DNA of 64,000 nucleotides from Paenibacillus sedimenti (GTDB lineage Bacteria > Bacillota > Bacilli > Paenibacillales > NBRC-103111): contig NZ_JACVVD010000013.1 of the NCBI RefSeq assembly GCF_014534655.1, forward strand, positions 99,001 to 163,000. The letters are read 5' to 3'. The position numbers and the translations under genes were made by a program. Positions 1 through 7,509 of the stretch are shown here, in pieces; positions within the stretch are counted from its first letter, which is position 1; the number at the start of each line of letters is the position of its first letter. The notes beneath the pieces are model-generated. The model did not search any database, was not told the DNA's origin, and saw only the letters and a list, made by a program, of their open reading frames with translations.

Positions 1-557
1 AAAAACTGGAATATAAACTGTTCGTCAGCATCCGCAACATCAAACAATAATTCCAACAATTTTACTTTAATTAATCCATCCCTAATGTTATCGGTTTCCT
101 TGAAATACGGTTTCAACGAATAGATATAATTAATTAATCGTTCATTGACCGCTTTGACAGATACCGGTACTAACGCTGATGGATAGTTACTTTCGAGATA
201 TGCCATTTTGATAAATTCGGTGAGGAGCTCTTCTTTAAGAAAGAACATCATATAGTCCAAAACATAGTCAGAACCTTCTTCTCCCGATTTCTCATATTCA
301 ACCATGATCGATTTCTGCAGTAGAACCATTTCATTCTTTCGTACGATATATTCCTGACTGCCGAATCTTACCTTATAGGTTCCCTCTAGTACAAACAAAA
401 GCAGATGATCCTCCAAAAACATGGTTCCCTTTAAACCTTTTGTAAAGGTACAAGACTCGACAACTGTAAGTCCTTTCATCTTCAAGATCCCTTGATTAAG
501 CGGTTCTCTGGCCAGACCGTGAGGAACCTTTATTACTTTTTCGGCTCGCAAAAACAA
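1..557 (-). CDS. AraC-family transcriptional regulator, N-terminal part (cut by window edge)
   Basis: The reading frame is open from a TTG at 557 to the window edge (185 codons), so the C-terminal part lies outside the window. The TTG follows GGAGG by 8 nt, which decided the start. The segment around GTMFLEDHLLLFVLEG is a cupin-like strand pattern typical of the N-terminal sensor half of ExsA/AraC-type regulators; the HTH half is not visible here. It is transcribed away from the dehydrogenase genes that follow at higher coordinates on the same strand, and it may control them. Family call from motif recognition; ligand unknown. Confidence 0.7.
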   Translation of the reverse strand, partial: MFLRAEKVIKVPHGLAREPLNQGILKMKGLTVVESCTFTKGLKGTMFLEDHLLLFVLEGTYKVRFGSQEYIVRKNEMVLLQKSIMVEYEKSGEEGSDYVLDYMMFFLKEELLTEFIKMAYLESNYPSALVPVSVKAVNERLINYIYSLKPYFKETDNIRDGLIKVKLLELLFDVADADEQFIFQF

Positions 558-666
558 CTGTATTTCCTCCTTATTGTTCAACTGCTAGGAACGGCTCCAT
601 GGTACCAAGGACCATACTTTCGAGTAGTATGATCCTACCGCCTCCGCATTTATAAAATTCCACTCG

Positions 667-1645
667 TTAAGAAAATTTCCAGATGGAAAAAATAACTCTT
701 GTGAGTTCTTTACTCAATGACCAGAGTCGCTTGGCAGCCAGCTCGTCTGCAGCCCACGGGCATACCCCCCGATTACCCCTGGATTTCCTAATAATTCAAT
801 CGGAACCAAAGGAGCAATATCGATATTTTGGTATTAAACGCCACCTTTCCCGTCAAGTTGGTTGCTTACAGCACACCAGACAATCGTGCCGCTCCTTCCG
901 GTACGGTTTTGCGTTCCTCCGTCAATTCGCTAAATACCCGCCGTCCCTGCACGTCGATCACGCCAAAAGCACCCATTTCTTCGTCGGACAAATAGCGGGA
1001 GAGATTGGTGACAATGGTGCCGGGGTGTACGGAGAACGCTCGTACATGATTCGGCTTGCCACGCTTATCCAGTTCTAGCCGAATAGGGCGTTAGCCGTCT
1101 TGGATTGCCCGTACGCCTCCCATTTGCTGTAAGGGCGGCGCAGATAATTCGGATCCTCGAACACGACCCGAGTGCCATTTGCCCGTTTCAGTGCCTGCCA
1201 AAGGCGAGATGTCAGTTGAAAATGCCCCAGGTGATTGGTGGCGAACTGCAGTTCATATCCTCTGCGATCACGCTATTCCGGTATGGCCATGATCCCTGCA
1301 CAGTTCATGAGAATGTGAAGGGGACGGCCCGATTCCTCGAATCGGCGGGCAAAGACATCGATCGAATCCGGGTCGGTAAGCTCCATCTCACCTAGTTCCG
1401 CTTCAGGAACGGAGTCCAATGCGACGATGGCTTTGTCTCGTGAGCGGGCCGGAACGATCACTTGGGCGCCTGCCTTGGCTAATACCCTCGATACCTCCAA
1501 GCCAATACCGGAAATATACGCCAATCACGATGGCAACCTTACCTGCCAAATCTACTCCTAATATGATTTCTTCCGCAGTCGTACGTGGTCCGTATTCGGT
1601 GTGCAAAGGTTGTTGCGGCGTCTGTTGGTTTGCTTGAGTTGTCAT
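667..1645 (-). pseudogene. Short-chain dehydrogenase/reductase, frameshifted
   Basis: The start at 1645 (MTTQANQQTPQQPL) follows a good ribosome binding site, but the Rossmann glycine motif is broken by a frameshift near 1525 (VIGVYFRYWLG, then SGIGLEVSRVLAKAG in the next frame). Further shifts occur near 1275, just after MNCAGIMAIPE, and near 1075, just after YGQSKTANALFG, which contains the catalytic YxxxK. Later SDR segments (VHPGTIVTNLSRYLSDEE, PWAADELAAKRLWSLS) continue in other frames. The intact enzyme would be about 310 residues. All family landmarks are present in order but in different frames, so it is a recent pseudogene. An intact but different SDR follows at 1870-2715. Confidence 0.85.
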
Positions 1646-1869
1646 AAATTTACTTCCTCCCTTTGAAAGAGATACAAACAGTCATAATAAATGTGACCAG
1701 GATGATCATATTAATAAAGACCTATCGAATCGACCCTAGGCGAAAAGCAGAATGAAGGTACCAAACTTTAGCGCCATCCACAGGTGAAGTTGCTCGGCGT
1801 ATAACGATCGGAATTGAAAAACCGGAGAGCGAACGCCCCCGGTTCAATTGAATGTATTCGACTTAGAAA

Positions 1870-2715
1870 TTAGACATCATCATGATCTGTACCTATAATA
1901 ACGTCATGCCATGCCTGTATATCTTTTTCAAAATTAGCCGTCTTTTCCCGGTATCTTTGCAGCGAATCCTTGCCAAGCGGCAAGTGGACCGGCGGCTTCT
2001 CCGCGTTTGCAACCTGCACGATTGCCTTGGCCAACTTGACGGGATCGCCCGGTTGTTTCTTATTTGCTTGGGTAGCAAATTTTCTCATTTCTCCTACCGT
2101 TTCCGCATAATCCGGAATGATGTTACCTGACCGCGTTAGCGACGCAGCATCCAGAAATTCCGTACGGAAGAAGCCCGGGGCTACCACGGTCGCATGAATC
2201 CCAAGCGGAGCCAACTCCAATGCAAGTGACTCCGTCAATCCTTCAACAGCGAACTTCGTTGCACCATACACGCCCCATCCGATATAACCGCTCAATCCGC
2301 CAACTGACGAGAAATTGATGATATGTCCAGAACGTCTTTGACGCATATGGGGCAGGACCGCCCGGGTCACATTCAACAAGCCAAAAACGTTGGTTTCGAA
2401 GTTTTTCCTCACCTCTTCAGCAGTGGCTTCTTCAACGGCACTCAACAACCCAAATCCTGCATTATTGACAAGGACATCAATTTTGCCGAATTTCTGTACG
2501 GCTTGATTCGCAGCCGCTATCGCCTGTTGTTCATCGTTAATATCCAGAAGAACAACTTGAAGATTCTCCGGATTTCCTAATTTATCAGCTAAAGACTCCG
2601 CCGAACTCCGGACCGTTGCAACAACATTATCCCCGGTTTCCAACACAGCCTTCAGGATTTCAAAACCAATGCCTCTTGCTGCCCCGGTGATAAACCAAGC
2701 TTTTTGATTTGTCAT
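1870..2715 (-). CDS. Short-chain dehydrogenase/reductase (SDR) family oxidoreductase
   Basis: 281-residue classical SDR. It shows the N-terminal NAD(P) Rossmann motif TGAARGIG (about residues 10-17), the NNAG strand motif, a catalytic Ser in INFSSVGG, and YGATKFAVEGL with the YxxxK catalytic pair. Length is normal for the family. It should catalyse NAD(P)-dependent oxidation or reduction of an unidentified small alcohol or carbonyl substrate in the cytoplasm. It is preceded on the same strand by an NAD(P)H oxidoreductase gene 22 bp upstream (2738-3301), so the two are probably co-transcribed. An AraC-type regulator lies further downstream. Confidence 0.9.
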   Translation of the reverse strand: MTNQKAWFITGAARGIGFEILKAVLETGDNVVATVRSSAESLADKLGNPENLQVVLLDINDEQQAIAAANQAVQKFGKIDVLVNNAGFGLLSAVEEATAEEVRKNFETNVFGLLNVTRAVLPHMRQRRSGHIINFSSVGGLSGYIGWGVYGATKFAVEGLTESLALELAPLGIHATVVAPGFFRTEFLDAASLTRSGNIIPDYAETVGEMRKFATQANKKQPGDPVKLAKAIVQVANAEKPPVHLPLGKDSLQRYREKTANFEKDIQAWHDVIIGTDHDDV

Positions 2716-2737
2716 ATTGCTTCCTTCTTCCTTTGTC

Positions 2738-3301
2738 TTATTTTTGTAGTACGTTATCTGCTTGGAACCTCATAATCTCATCAGCAAGCAGATATTCTGC
2801 ATATTGCCGAGAGCTCGAAATTAATTCTTCCTCGCTTTTATCATCGGTATCAAAGATCGTGAAAGGCCTCAAGAAGTCGGTTTCGATTAAATTACTCGTA
2901 GCATGGAAAGGGCTAAGGAGCTCATGAATCGTATAAAGATCACCGCCTCCAGGCTGATAATCAATTTCCGAGCCACCTATAGAAATTGCCAACCCAAGTT
3001 CCTTCCCTCGCAGCTTTCCACCTTTCGATGTATAGCCCCAACCGTAAGTCAGGACATCATCCAACCACTTCTTGAGAAGAGGAGGTGAACTATACCAATA
3101 AAACGGAAACTGGAAAATGATCCGATCATGCTTTTCCGCAAGTTCTTGTTCTGTTTGAACATCAATCCGCCAATCTGGATAGGATGCATATAAATCATGC
3201 ACGGTAATCTGATCCGGATACTTCTTTACTTCCTCAATCCAAGCCTTGTTCACTCGAGATTTGCCCATATTAGGATGAGCGACTAGTACCAAAGTCTTCA
3301 C
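2738..3301 (-). CDS. NAD(P)H-dependent oxidoreductase, flavodoxin-like fold
   Basis: 187-residue protein with the N-terminal LVLVAHPNMGKSRVNKAW flavodoxin-fold phosphate loop and the IIFQFPFYWYSSPPLLKKW motif, which is characteristic of the NQO/YwrO/KefF family of FMN- or FAD-binding quinone reductases. Length fits the family. It is likely a cytoplasmic reductase of quinones or other electrophiles. The gene is first in a likely two-gene operon with the SDR at 1870-2715. The ATG at 3301 follows GGAGGGGTAATC. Confidence 0.9.
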   Translation of the reverse strand: MKTLVLVAHPNMGKSRVNKAWIEEVKKYPDQITVHDLYASYPDWRIDVQTEQELAEKHDRIIFQFPFYWYSSPPLLKKWLDDVLTYGWGYTSKGGKLRGKELGLAISIGGSEIDYQPGGGDLYTIHELLSPFHATSNLIETDFLRPFTIFDTDDKSEEELISSSRQYAEYLLADEIMRFQADNVLQK

Positions 3302-3480
3302 GATTACCCCTCCTATTCTCGGAAATTCGTATTTTTACTTCCTTCAGTATTTGCCTTGTACATATTGTTTATGAATTCCGGATGATGTATTAACTTTAAC
3401 GTATATTTGGGCTTTTCGCTTTTCTGTAAGGTCCGATATATTTGTTCATTTAGCTCATGCCCGTTTTTAGAAAAGAAAAA

Positions 3481-3545
3481 TGCACCCACTAGAATTCCAT
3501 TGGATAAACCAGGGTGGTTATTCCAATGTCCATTCTAGGGGTGCA
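3481..3545. repeat. Long imperfect palindrome
   Basis: 65-bp near-palindrome: the left arm begins TGCACCCACTAGAATTCCAT and the right arm ends CCATTCTAGGGGTGCA, with inner arms ATTGGA/TCCAAT. It directly follows the truncation point of the XRE pseudogene. It may be a small palindromic insertion, an IS end remnant or a bidirectional terminator; the sequence does not decide. Confidence 0.55.
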
Positions 3546-3556
3546 CTACCAGTAGG

Positions 3557-3673
3557 TTATAGCGTTGCCTGTGATATACCAATTCTACTAGAGAAATCAA
3601 CTTGATTAATCTTATTCAGCAGTCTAATCATTCCGATACGACTTCCTATTGTTTCGATATGTATCACTCCCAT
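3557..3673 (-). pseudogene. XRE-family regulator, truncated after 38 codons
   Basis: Open frame from the ATG at 3673 encoding the first half of a helix-turn-helix XRE domain (IGSRIGMIRLLNKINQVDF, ending RIGISQATL, then TAA). It aligns with the starts of the two intact XRE proteins at 4437-4793 and 51011-51346, including the ISQATL recognition-helix region. Everything after that helix is missing, replaced by the palindrome at 3481-3545. Its leader has the same hairpin and direct-repeat layout as the intact copies, so it is most likely the relic of an older element's right-end regulator. Confidence 0.8.
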
Positions 3674-3684
3674 TAAAAAGAAAA

Positions 3685-3712
3685 TCCCGATGATTATTAA
3701 AGATCATCGGGA
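3685..3712 (-). terminator. Conserved leader hairpin upstream of XRE pseudogene
   Basis: TCCCGATGAT and ATCATCGGGA arms around an 8-nt loop; in the gene's sense strand a T-rich stretch (TTTTCTTTTT) follows, as in an intrinsic terminator. Almost the same hairpin precedes the XRE genes at 4826-4851 and 51368-51394. It could stop read-through coming from outside the element (originally from glmS) or act as an attenuator of the XRE gene. Confidence 0.75.
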
Positions 3713-3722
3713 CTGACTAAGA

Positions 3723-3782
3723 GTTCACGACATTTTTTACTGGTTCATGACTTTTTTTACTGGTTCACGACTTTTTTATCAC
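3723..3782. repeat. Three 20-bp direct repeats (putative Tn7-like right-end sites or operators)
   Basis: Three abutting 20-bp units starting at 3723, 3743 and 3763, with consensus GTTCACGACTTTTTTACTG. They lie on the outer side of the leader hairpin, at the point where the RES pseudogene breaks off. Abutting repeats of about 20-22 bp are what Tn7-family right ends use for TnsB binding; they could also be autoregulatory operators for the XRE protein. Confidence 0.75.
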
Positions 3783-4299
3783 CAGACAACATAAAGAACC
3801 GGTACTCCTACACAATTATATCGGCCATGCTGAGGAGGGCCTGACTAAGGGAGGAGCCCACATCTGCTCTTTTTTCAGAACAGCACCGGAATCCCTCTTC
3901 CGGCTGCGGCCGCGGTATAAGGTTCCTATCCCCGGAGTTAATACGGTATAAGCTTTCGCCTCAAAATGCGTGCGCCATTTCCCTACCATGACCACAAACA
4001 CACTGAATATATTGGCATAGCAGTTGATGTAGTTCTTCGGGACCCCCTTGTTCGTACAAGTACTCGGCCACACTGATTCCTTTAGTCGGTTCCATTCGGG
4101 AGTTTGGATCATGAGGGTCATTATTGTAGGCATGCACCAAATTCCCACGTTCATCCCCTTCACAGTACATGCATCCAGCGATTTCTTCGCCAATCTGATC
4201 TGCGATATTATTGAGAATCTCTTCATCTACGGTAAGTGTGTAGTACGAATCCTGATCTATGATTTCATCATGACAGTACTCACAGCAAAGGCTCTCCAT
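3779..4299 (-). pseudogene. HEPN/RES-domain protein, frameshifted and truncated
   Basis: The first 112 codons from the ATG at 4299 encode a cysteine-rich N-terminal segment (CCEYC, CMYC, CVCG) like the HEPN/RES N-terminal domain. After a frameshift near 3961-3980 the next frame reads AKAYTVLTPGIGTLYRGRSR and KKEQMWAPP, and then another frame reads VGVPVLYV; these are the start of a RES domain. The rest of the RES domain is gone, and the end meets the 20-bp repeats at 3763-3782. RES domains degrade NAD+ in toxin-antitoxin and defence proteins. This gene was probably cargo next to the XRE gene at 4437-4793. The RES assignment rests on motif memory. Confidence 0.65.
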
Positions 4300-4436
4300 T
4301 CCGTCATGAATCTTTTGATGGCAGTCTAGTTGTGTTTCAATAAGATAGTGCCTATGTATTTTCGCAAAACCGAGAACAAGCTCTCCGCAATCAAAACAAA
4401 TTTAACTCCGTAATCACGAGAACCCCCCTCTGGTAA

Positions 4437-4793
4437 TTACTCTTTTTGGTAACGATTTAATTTCAGATTCAGGAATTGTATAATTTCTTCTCTATCATAA
4501 TCCTTTAAGTTTCTAAAAATTTCAATTAACTTTAATTCCATATCACCAAGCGATACATTAAATAAATTTAACGATTCATTTTCCACTAGACTATCCCCAG
4601 TTAGTAACCAACTTAAATTTGTTTTAAAGACTCTATGTATGGATAGAATTGTTTCTAAAGATGGGCTATATTTCCCCTGTTCCAATTCACTTAGAGTTGC
4701 TTGAGAAATTCCGATTAAGTTTGCAAATTCATTTTGATTTAATCGATTTGTTTTACGAATGATTCTGATACGATCTCCTAAATTTGATTGCAA
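4437..4793 (-). CDS. XRE-family helix-turn-helix regulator
   Basis: 118 residues from a TTG at 4793, which follows GGAGAGAGGGCAAA; a longer frame exists upstream but would be translated through the leader hairpin. The HTH (about residues 6-60, LGDRIRIIRKTNRLNQNEF, then ISQATLSELEQ) is followed by LSWLLTG and a C-terminal tail rich in EEIIQFLNLKLNRYQ, the usual layout of phage-repressor-type XRE proteins. It lies just outside the inferred left end of the Tn7-like element and is preceded by a conserved hairpin and four 20-bp repeats. It is probably an autoregulated DNA-binding protein of an older, displaced element. Paralogue of 51011-51346. Confidence 0.85.
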   Translation of the reverse strand: MQSNLGDRIRIIRKTNRLNQNEFANLIGISQATLSELEQGKYSPSLETILSIHRVFKTNLSWLLTGDSLVENESLNLFNVSLGDMELKLIEIFRNLKDYDREEIIQFLNLKLNRYQKE

Positions 4794-4825
4794 TTTGCCC
4801 TCTCTCCTTTCGAAAATAAAAAAAT

Positions 4826-4851
4826 GTCCCGATGACAACAACCATCGGGAC
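4826..4851 (-). terminator. Conserved leader hairpin upstream of XRE gene
   Basis: GTCCCGATG / CATCGGGAC nine-bp stem with an 8-nt loop, followed on the sense strand by ATTTTTTTATTTT, a typical intrinsic terminator tail. It stands between the 20-bp repeats and the XRE ribosome binding site. The same stem sequence recurs at 3685-3712 and 51368-51394. Confidence 0.8.
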
Positions 4852-4883
4852 TTTAAGTGTATGTGAGACAAAATCAATTTTCA

Positions 4884-4963
4884 GTTACTGACTCTAATGT
4901 AAAGTTACAAACTCTAATGTAAAGTTACCAACTCTAATGTGGAGTTACATACTCAAATGTCAA
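4884..4963. repeat. Four 20-bp direct repeats (putative right-end TnsB sites or operators)
   Basis: Four abutting 20-bp units at 4884, 4904, 4924 and 4944 with core GTTACNNACTCTAATGT; the fourth is the most diverged. They are upstream of the XRE gene and immediately outside the 22-bp inverted repeat at 4980. Four abutting sites match the right-end layout of Tn7, so this may be the right end of an older element now abutting the left end of the younger one. The alternative is an XRE operator array. Confidence 0.85.
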
Positions 4964-4979
4964 CGAACATAAACAAATG

Positions 4980-5103
4980 TGAGTAATAATTAATCCTGTC
5001 ATAAAAAGAGTACTTATTTTAGCACTTTTATAATAACAAACCGTCATTTTCTGTAATAACAACTGTCATAATAACGGCGATGTATAATATAAGGTGTCAT
5101 AAT
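4980..5103 (+). repeat. Putative left end of Tn7-like element with TnsB-type sites
   Basis: Begins with the 22-bp terminal inverted repeat. Four related motifs follow in the same orientation near 4986-5002, 5030-5048, 5053-5070 and 5083-5100, each roughly (A/G)TAAT-N(6-7)-(T/C)GTCAT (for example ATAATTAATCCTGTCAT and GTAATAACAACTGTCAT). Repeated motifs of about 20 bp at both ends are the hallmark of TnsB binding sites. Confidence 0.7.
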
Positions 5104-5232
5104 CAGTTTCGCTTAGTTTAAGAAAGGCTTTCATAAATTACTTATGGCACCTTAATTAATTTAAATAGCTACTCAATGACTCCTTCTTCAATTCGGTCCA
5201 ATAATGGTTGTTCCTTAACTCCTTTCTAGTAT

Positions 5233-5275
5233 TAAGCCGCGCTGCTCGGATGACGAGATAAGTGCGGCTTAGATT
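5233..5275. terminator. Inverted repeat near the left end
   Basis: TAAGCCGC and GCGGCTTA arms separated by about 25 bases, followed by GATTTCTTTT on the plus strand. No plus-strand gene ends just upstream. It may be a terminator-like remnant of cargo or of the transposon end. Confidence 0.4.
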
Positions 5276-5327
5276 TCTTTTACTTCCTTGATTTACTTCA
5301 TTCCTTGGGGCTAAATAAGCAGTGTCT

Positions 5328-5627
5328 TCAGTTCTTTCTCAGAGAGATCACCATAAATATATTATCCTTGGCTTCTTCAAGATACCTAATCGTTAATCCA
5401 GGACATTGATCCATTTTATCATCAAACAATCCTGCCAACCGCTAAGCTTCGATTAGGATTTGAACGAACAAGCCAATAACACCTTGGCTCCATTCATGCA
5501 ACAATTGGGGAATGTTTGTTTCCAGAGTATCTAGATCACTAAGGCCTTTCATTTTCGGCAGATTCAGTTGTTTCTCTATCTGAAACAGAACTTCAATGAA
5601 GGATTTGTCGTATTCTGAATATTTCAT
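5328..5627 (-). pseudogene. Small hypothetical protein with in-frame TAG
   Basis: ATG at 5627 opens KYSEYDKSFIEVLFQIEKQL and continues to a TAG at 5442-5444. The same frame then stays open for 37 more codons (FDDKMDQCPGLTIRYLEEAK) to a TGA at 5328. The frame beyond the stop looks coding, so this may be a nonsense-mutated gene of about 100 residues. No recognised family. GTGGCTC repeats lie directly upstream. Confidence 0.4.
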
Positions 5628-5634
5628 TCTAATA

Positions 5635-5685
5635 GAGCCACCTTTCCGGAAAATTTGAGCCACTTCTCCCGGTGATGGGAGCCAT
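5635..5685 (-). repeat. GTGGCTC direct repeats (possible IS21-type end remnant)
   Basis: On the minus strand, GTGGCTCAAATTTTCCGG is followed by GGAAAGGTGGCTC, i.e. two units of about 22 bp. Similar units occur at 7238-7312 on the other side of the SLH gene, in opposite orientation. IS21-family elements carry such multiple internal terminal repeats, but no istA/istB is recognisable here. Confidence 0.4.
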
Positions 5686-5829
5686 CATGTACCAGGCCTT
5701 TTGGATTGAACTAACTGGTAACATAGTTTAACAACTTTACGAGGGATGAAAGAATTAGTAAAATAGAATTCATAAAAATTAGATACTTAAAGCATGTTTT
5801 GAAACAGCACTGATACACAGGGAGGAATA

Positions 5830-7179
5830 ATGAAAAGAACACTGATCATTGGAACGTTAATATTATCATTGGGTTTTGGACAATCCGTAAGTGCAGCAGC
5901 TACTAACGGAAAAGTGGATTTCAAAGATGTTGGAGGGCACTGGGCTAAAAGTAACATCGAATACATGGTAGAACAAGGAGCGGTTGATGGATATCCAGAT
6001 GGCACGTTTCGTCCGGAAGGAACCATCACAAGAGCTGAGTTCAGTAAGGTTCTTGCTGATCTGATGGATGCAGATGGTGGGAGTAACGCTTTTGCTGACA
6101 CAAAAGGACATTGGGCAGAATCGAAGGTTAATGGTTTGGTGAATGAAGGGATCATCGTGAAGTCTGAATATCCTAATGGGTTTGCGCCGGACACGAAAAT
6201 CACGCGACTGGAAATCAGTAAGATGGTCGCTAGAGGCCTGGCGCAAGAAAGCTTACTTTGGAAAGCTGTACTGTTAGGTTTTCAGCAGCTACCGGCAATT
6301 AATGTCCCGTTTAACGATCAAGACGAAATGAAGTTGTCAGATGTGCCTTATATTGCATTAGCTAACAGTTCGGATATTATTAACGGTTACGACGATGGGA
6401 CGTTTAAAATAGATCGTTCTGCAACAAGAGCAGAAGCGACAGTTATGCTTAAACGTTACCTTGATGCTAAGAGTAAAAAGCCGGTATTGAGCGAGTTGTT
6501 GGAAAAGTTCAAGGGTGAACAAGATGTTCAAAAATTCTCCAAAAGTCAATTGGAAGCATGGGTTGATAAAGATGCGGATATTAAGCGGTTAGCAAATTTG
6601 CCGATTAATCATTACACCGGCACTTCTTTGGCTAAAAATCACGATGCTTTGATCTATCCAATGGGACATGATTCATCAACTAATGATACCGAATTGGTCA
6701 CGCAAGCGATGAATGATATGATTGGTTGGATGAATGTGTACGAAAACCTTGATTATAGAACGGTTGGCGATTCGTGGAAAAATAAAATGCTTCGTTACTA
6801 TAGTCAGAGTTCCACTTACCACGGAGTCCATTACTCAAATGAAGATCTTCCTAAATTAATCGATGTTTATGTTAAGGAAGTAAAAGACGGGAAATACATT
6901 CAAGAGAGCTTCTTCGTGACTGATCTATCTTTGGCATTTAAACAAAAAAGAACTGAATACTCCAATAATGAGTTTGTAATTCGAGGAACGCAATATGTAC
7001 GTTTCACATCCGTTACCGATCTGCCAGAGGGTGTTGAATTGAATAAGTGGTATAAACGTGATGTTGATGTGAAGTACATGCAAAATCTATGGGGTGACAA
7101 GGTTTCTTGGGATACAGCAGACAATATAGCTGCGGGTTACACTGTTATTACTCCATATAAATTAGTTACAGTAAAGTAA
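5830..7179 (+). CDS. SLH-domain surface-layer-type protein
   Basis: 449 residues, ATG preceded by GGGAGGAATA. An N-terminal signal peptide (KRTLIIGTLILSLGFG, cleavage near VSAAA) is followed by three SLH repeats: DVGGHWAKSNIEYMVEQG about 32-75, DTKGHWAESKVNGLVNEG about 95-140, and a degenerate third about 170-210 with YDDGTFKIDRSATRAEATVM. SLH triplets bind pyruvylated secondary cell-wall polymer in Paenibacillus/Bacillus. The C-terminal 230 residues are not recognised and probably carry the function. It is the only plus-strand gene in the first 33 kb and lies between inverted GTGGCTC repeat clusters, which suggests it was carried in by an IS. Confidence 0.9.
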   Translation: MKRTLIIGTLILSLGFGQSVSAAATNGKVDFKDVGGHWAKSNIEYMVEQGAVDGYPDGTFRPEGTITRAEFSKVLADLMDADGGSNAFADTKGHWAESKVNGLVNEGIIVKSEYPNGFAPDTKITRLEISKMVARGLAQESLLWKAVLLGFQQLPAINVPFNDQDEMKLSDVPYIALANSSDIINGYDDGTFKIDRSATRAEATVMLKRYLDAKSKKPVLSELLEKFKGEQDVQKFSKSQLEAWVDKDADIKRLANLPINHYTGTSLAKNHDALIYPMGHDSSTNDTELVTQAMNDMIGWMNVYENLDYRTVGDSWKNKMLRYYSQSSTYHGVHYSNEDLPKLIDVYVKEVKDGKYIQESFFVTDLSLAFKQKRTEYSNNEFVIRGTQYVRFTSVTDLPEGVELNKWYKRDVDVKYMQNLWGDKVSWDTADNIAAGYTVITPYKLVTVK

Positions 7180-7216
7180 AAAGACATATGCGAGCAGTTT
7201 TATTGAACTAACGATC

Positions 7217-7248
7217 GGAGAGCCACTCAAGATAATGGGTGGCTCTCC
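7217..7248 (+). repeat. Perfect inverted repeat downstream of SLH gene
   Basis: GGAGAGCCAC and GTGGCTCTCC are exact complements with a 12-base loop. It lies 38 bp after the SLH stop codon and could act as a terminator, but there is no T-tract. The right arm is also the first unit of the GTGGCTC repeats at 7238-7312. Confidence 0.6.
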
Positions 7249-7312
7249 TTGCCGGAGTGGTGGCTCAAAAATGCCGGTAACGTGGTTCTCACTCACTGGA
7301 ACGATGGCTCAA
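7238..7312 (+). repeat. About four 21-22-bp GTGGCTC repeats (possible IS21-type end remnant)
   Basis: Units begin near 7238, 7260, 7282 and 7303 with a GTGGCTC-N(5)-TGCCGGAAC-like pattern, gradually diverging. They match the pair at 5635-5685 in sequence but face the other way. Repeats of this kind occur at IS21-family ends; no transposase of that family is recognisable nearby. Confidence 0.45.
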
Positions 7313-7509
7313 TTTGCTCTGTAGTATTCATATTCTACATACCGCTCCAGTTTTTTTACATAATATCGATTAAGATATCGAGAGTCTAATGTCCTTAAGC
7401 CATCGTTCACTGGTGTACCAACACAGACTATGGATACCTGTCCTACGTTCGCGGCGTACTCAATATTTTCCAGAACTCCATCTCTCTTGATTGAATGACC
7501 TTCTACAAC

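Noticed and set aside
683..1395. Plus-strand open frames of 131 and 96 codons
   Set aside because: They are antisense to the frameshifted SDR pseudogene, whose conserved motifs read on the minus strand.
4975..4979. Target-site duplication of the Tn7-like element
   Set aside because: AAATG on the left and GAACA on the right do not match. A GAACA does occur at 4965-4969, but using it would leave 10 extra bases outside the inverted repeat.
7309..7509. Frame beyond the TniQ stop resembles UDP-glucose dehydrogenase (VSIVCVGTPVNDG, LDSRYL)
   Set aside because: The likeness covers about 25 residues only and lacks the NAD-binding start; it could be chance in an open frame. Kept only as a note on the TAG.
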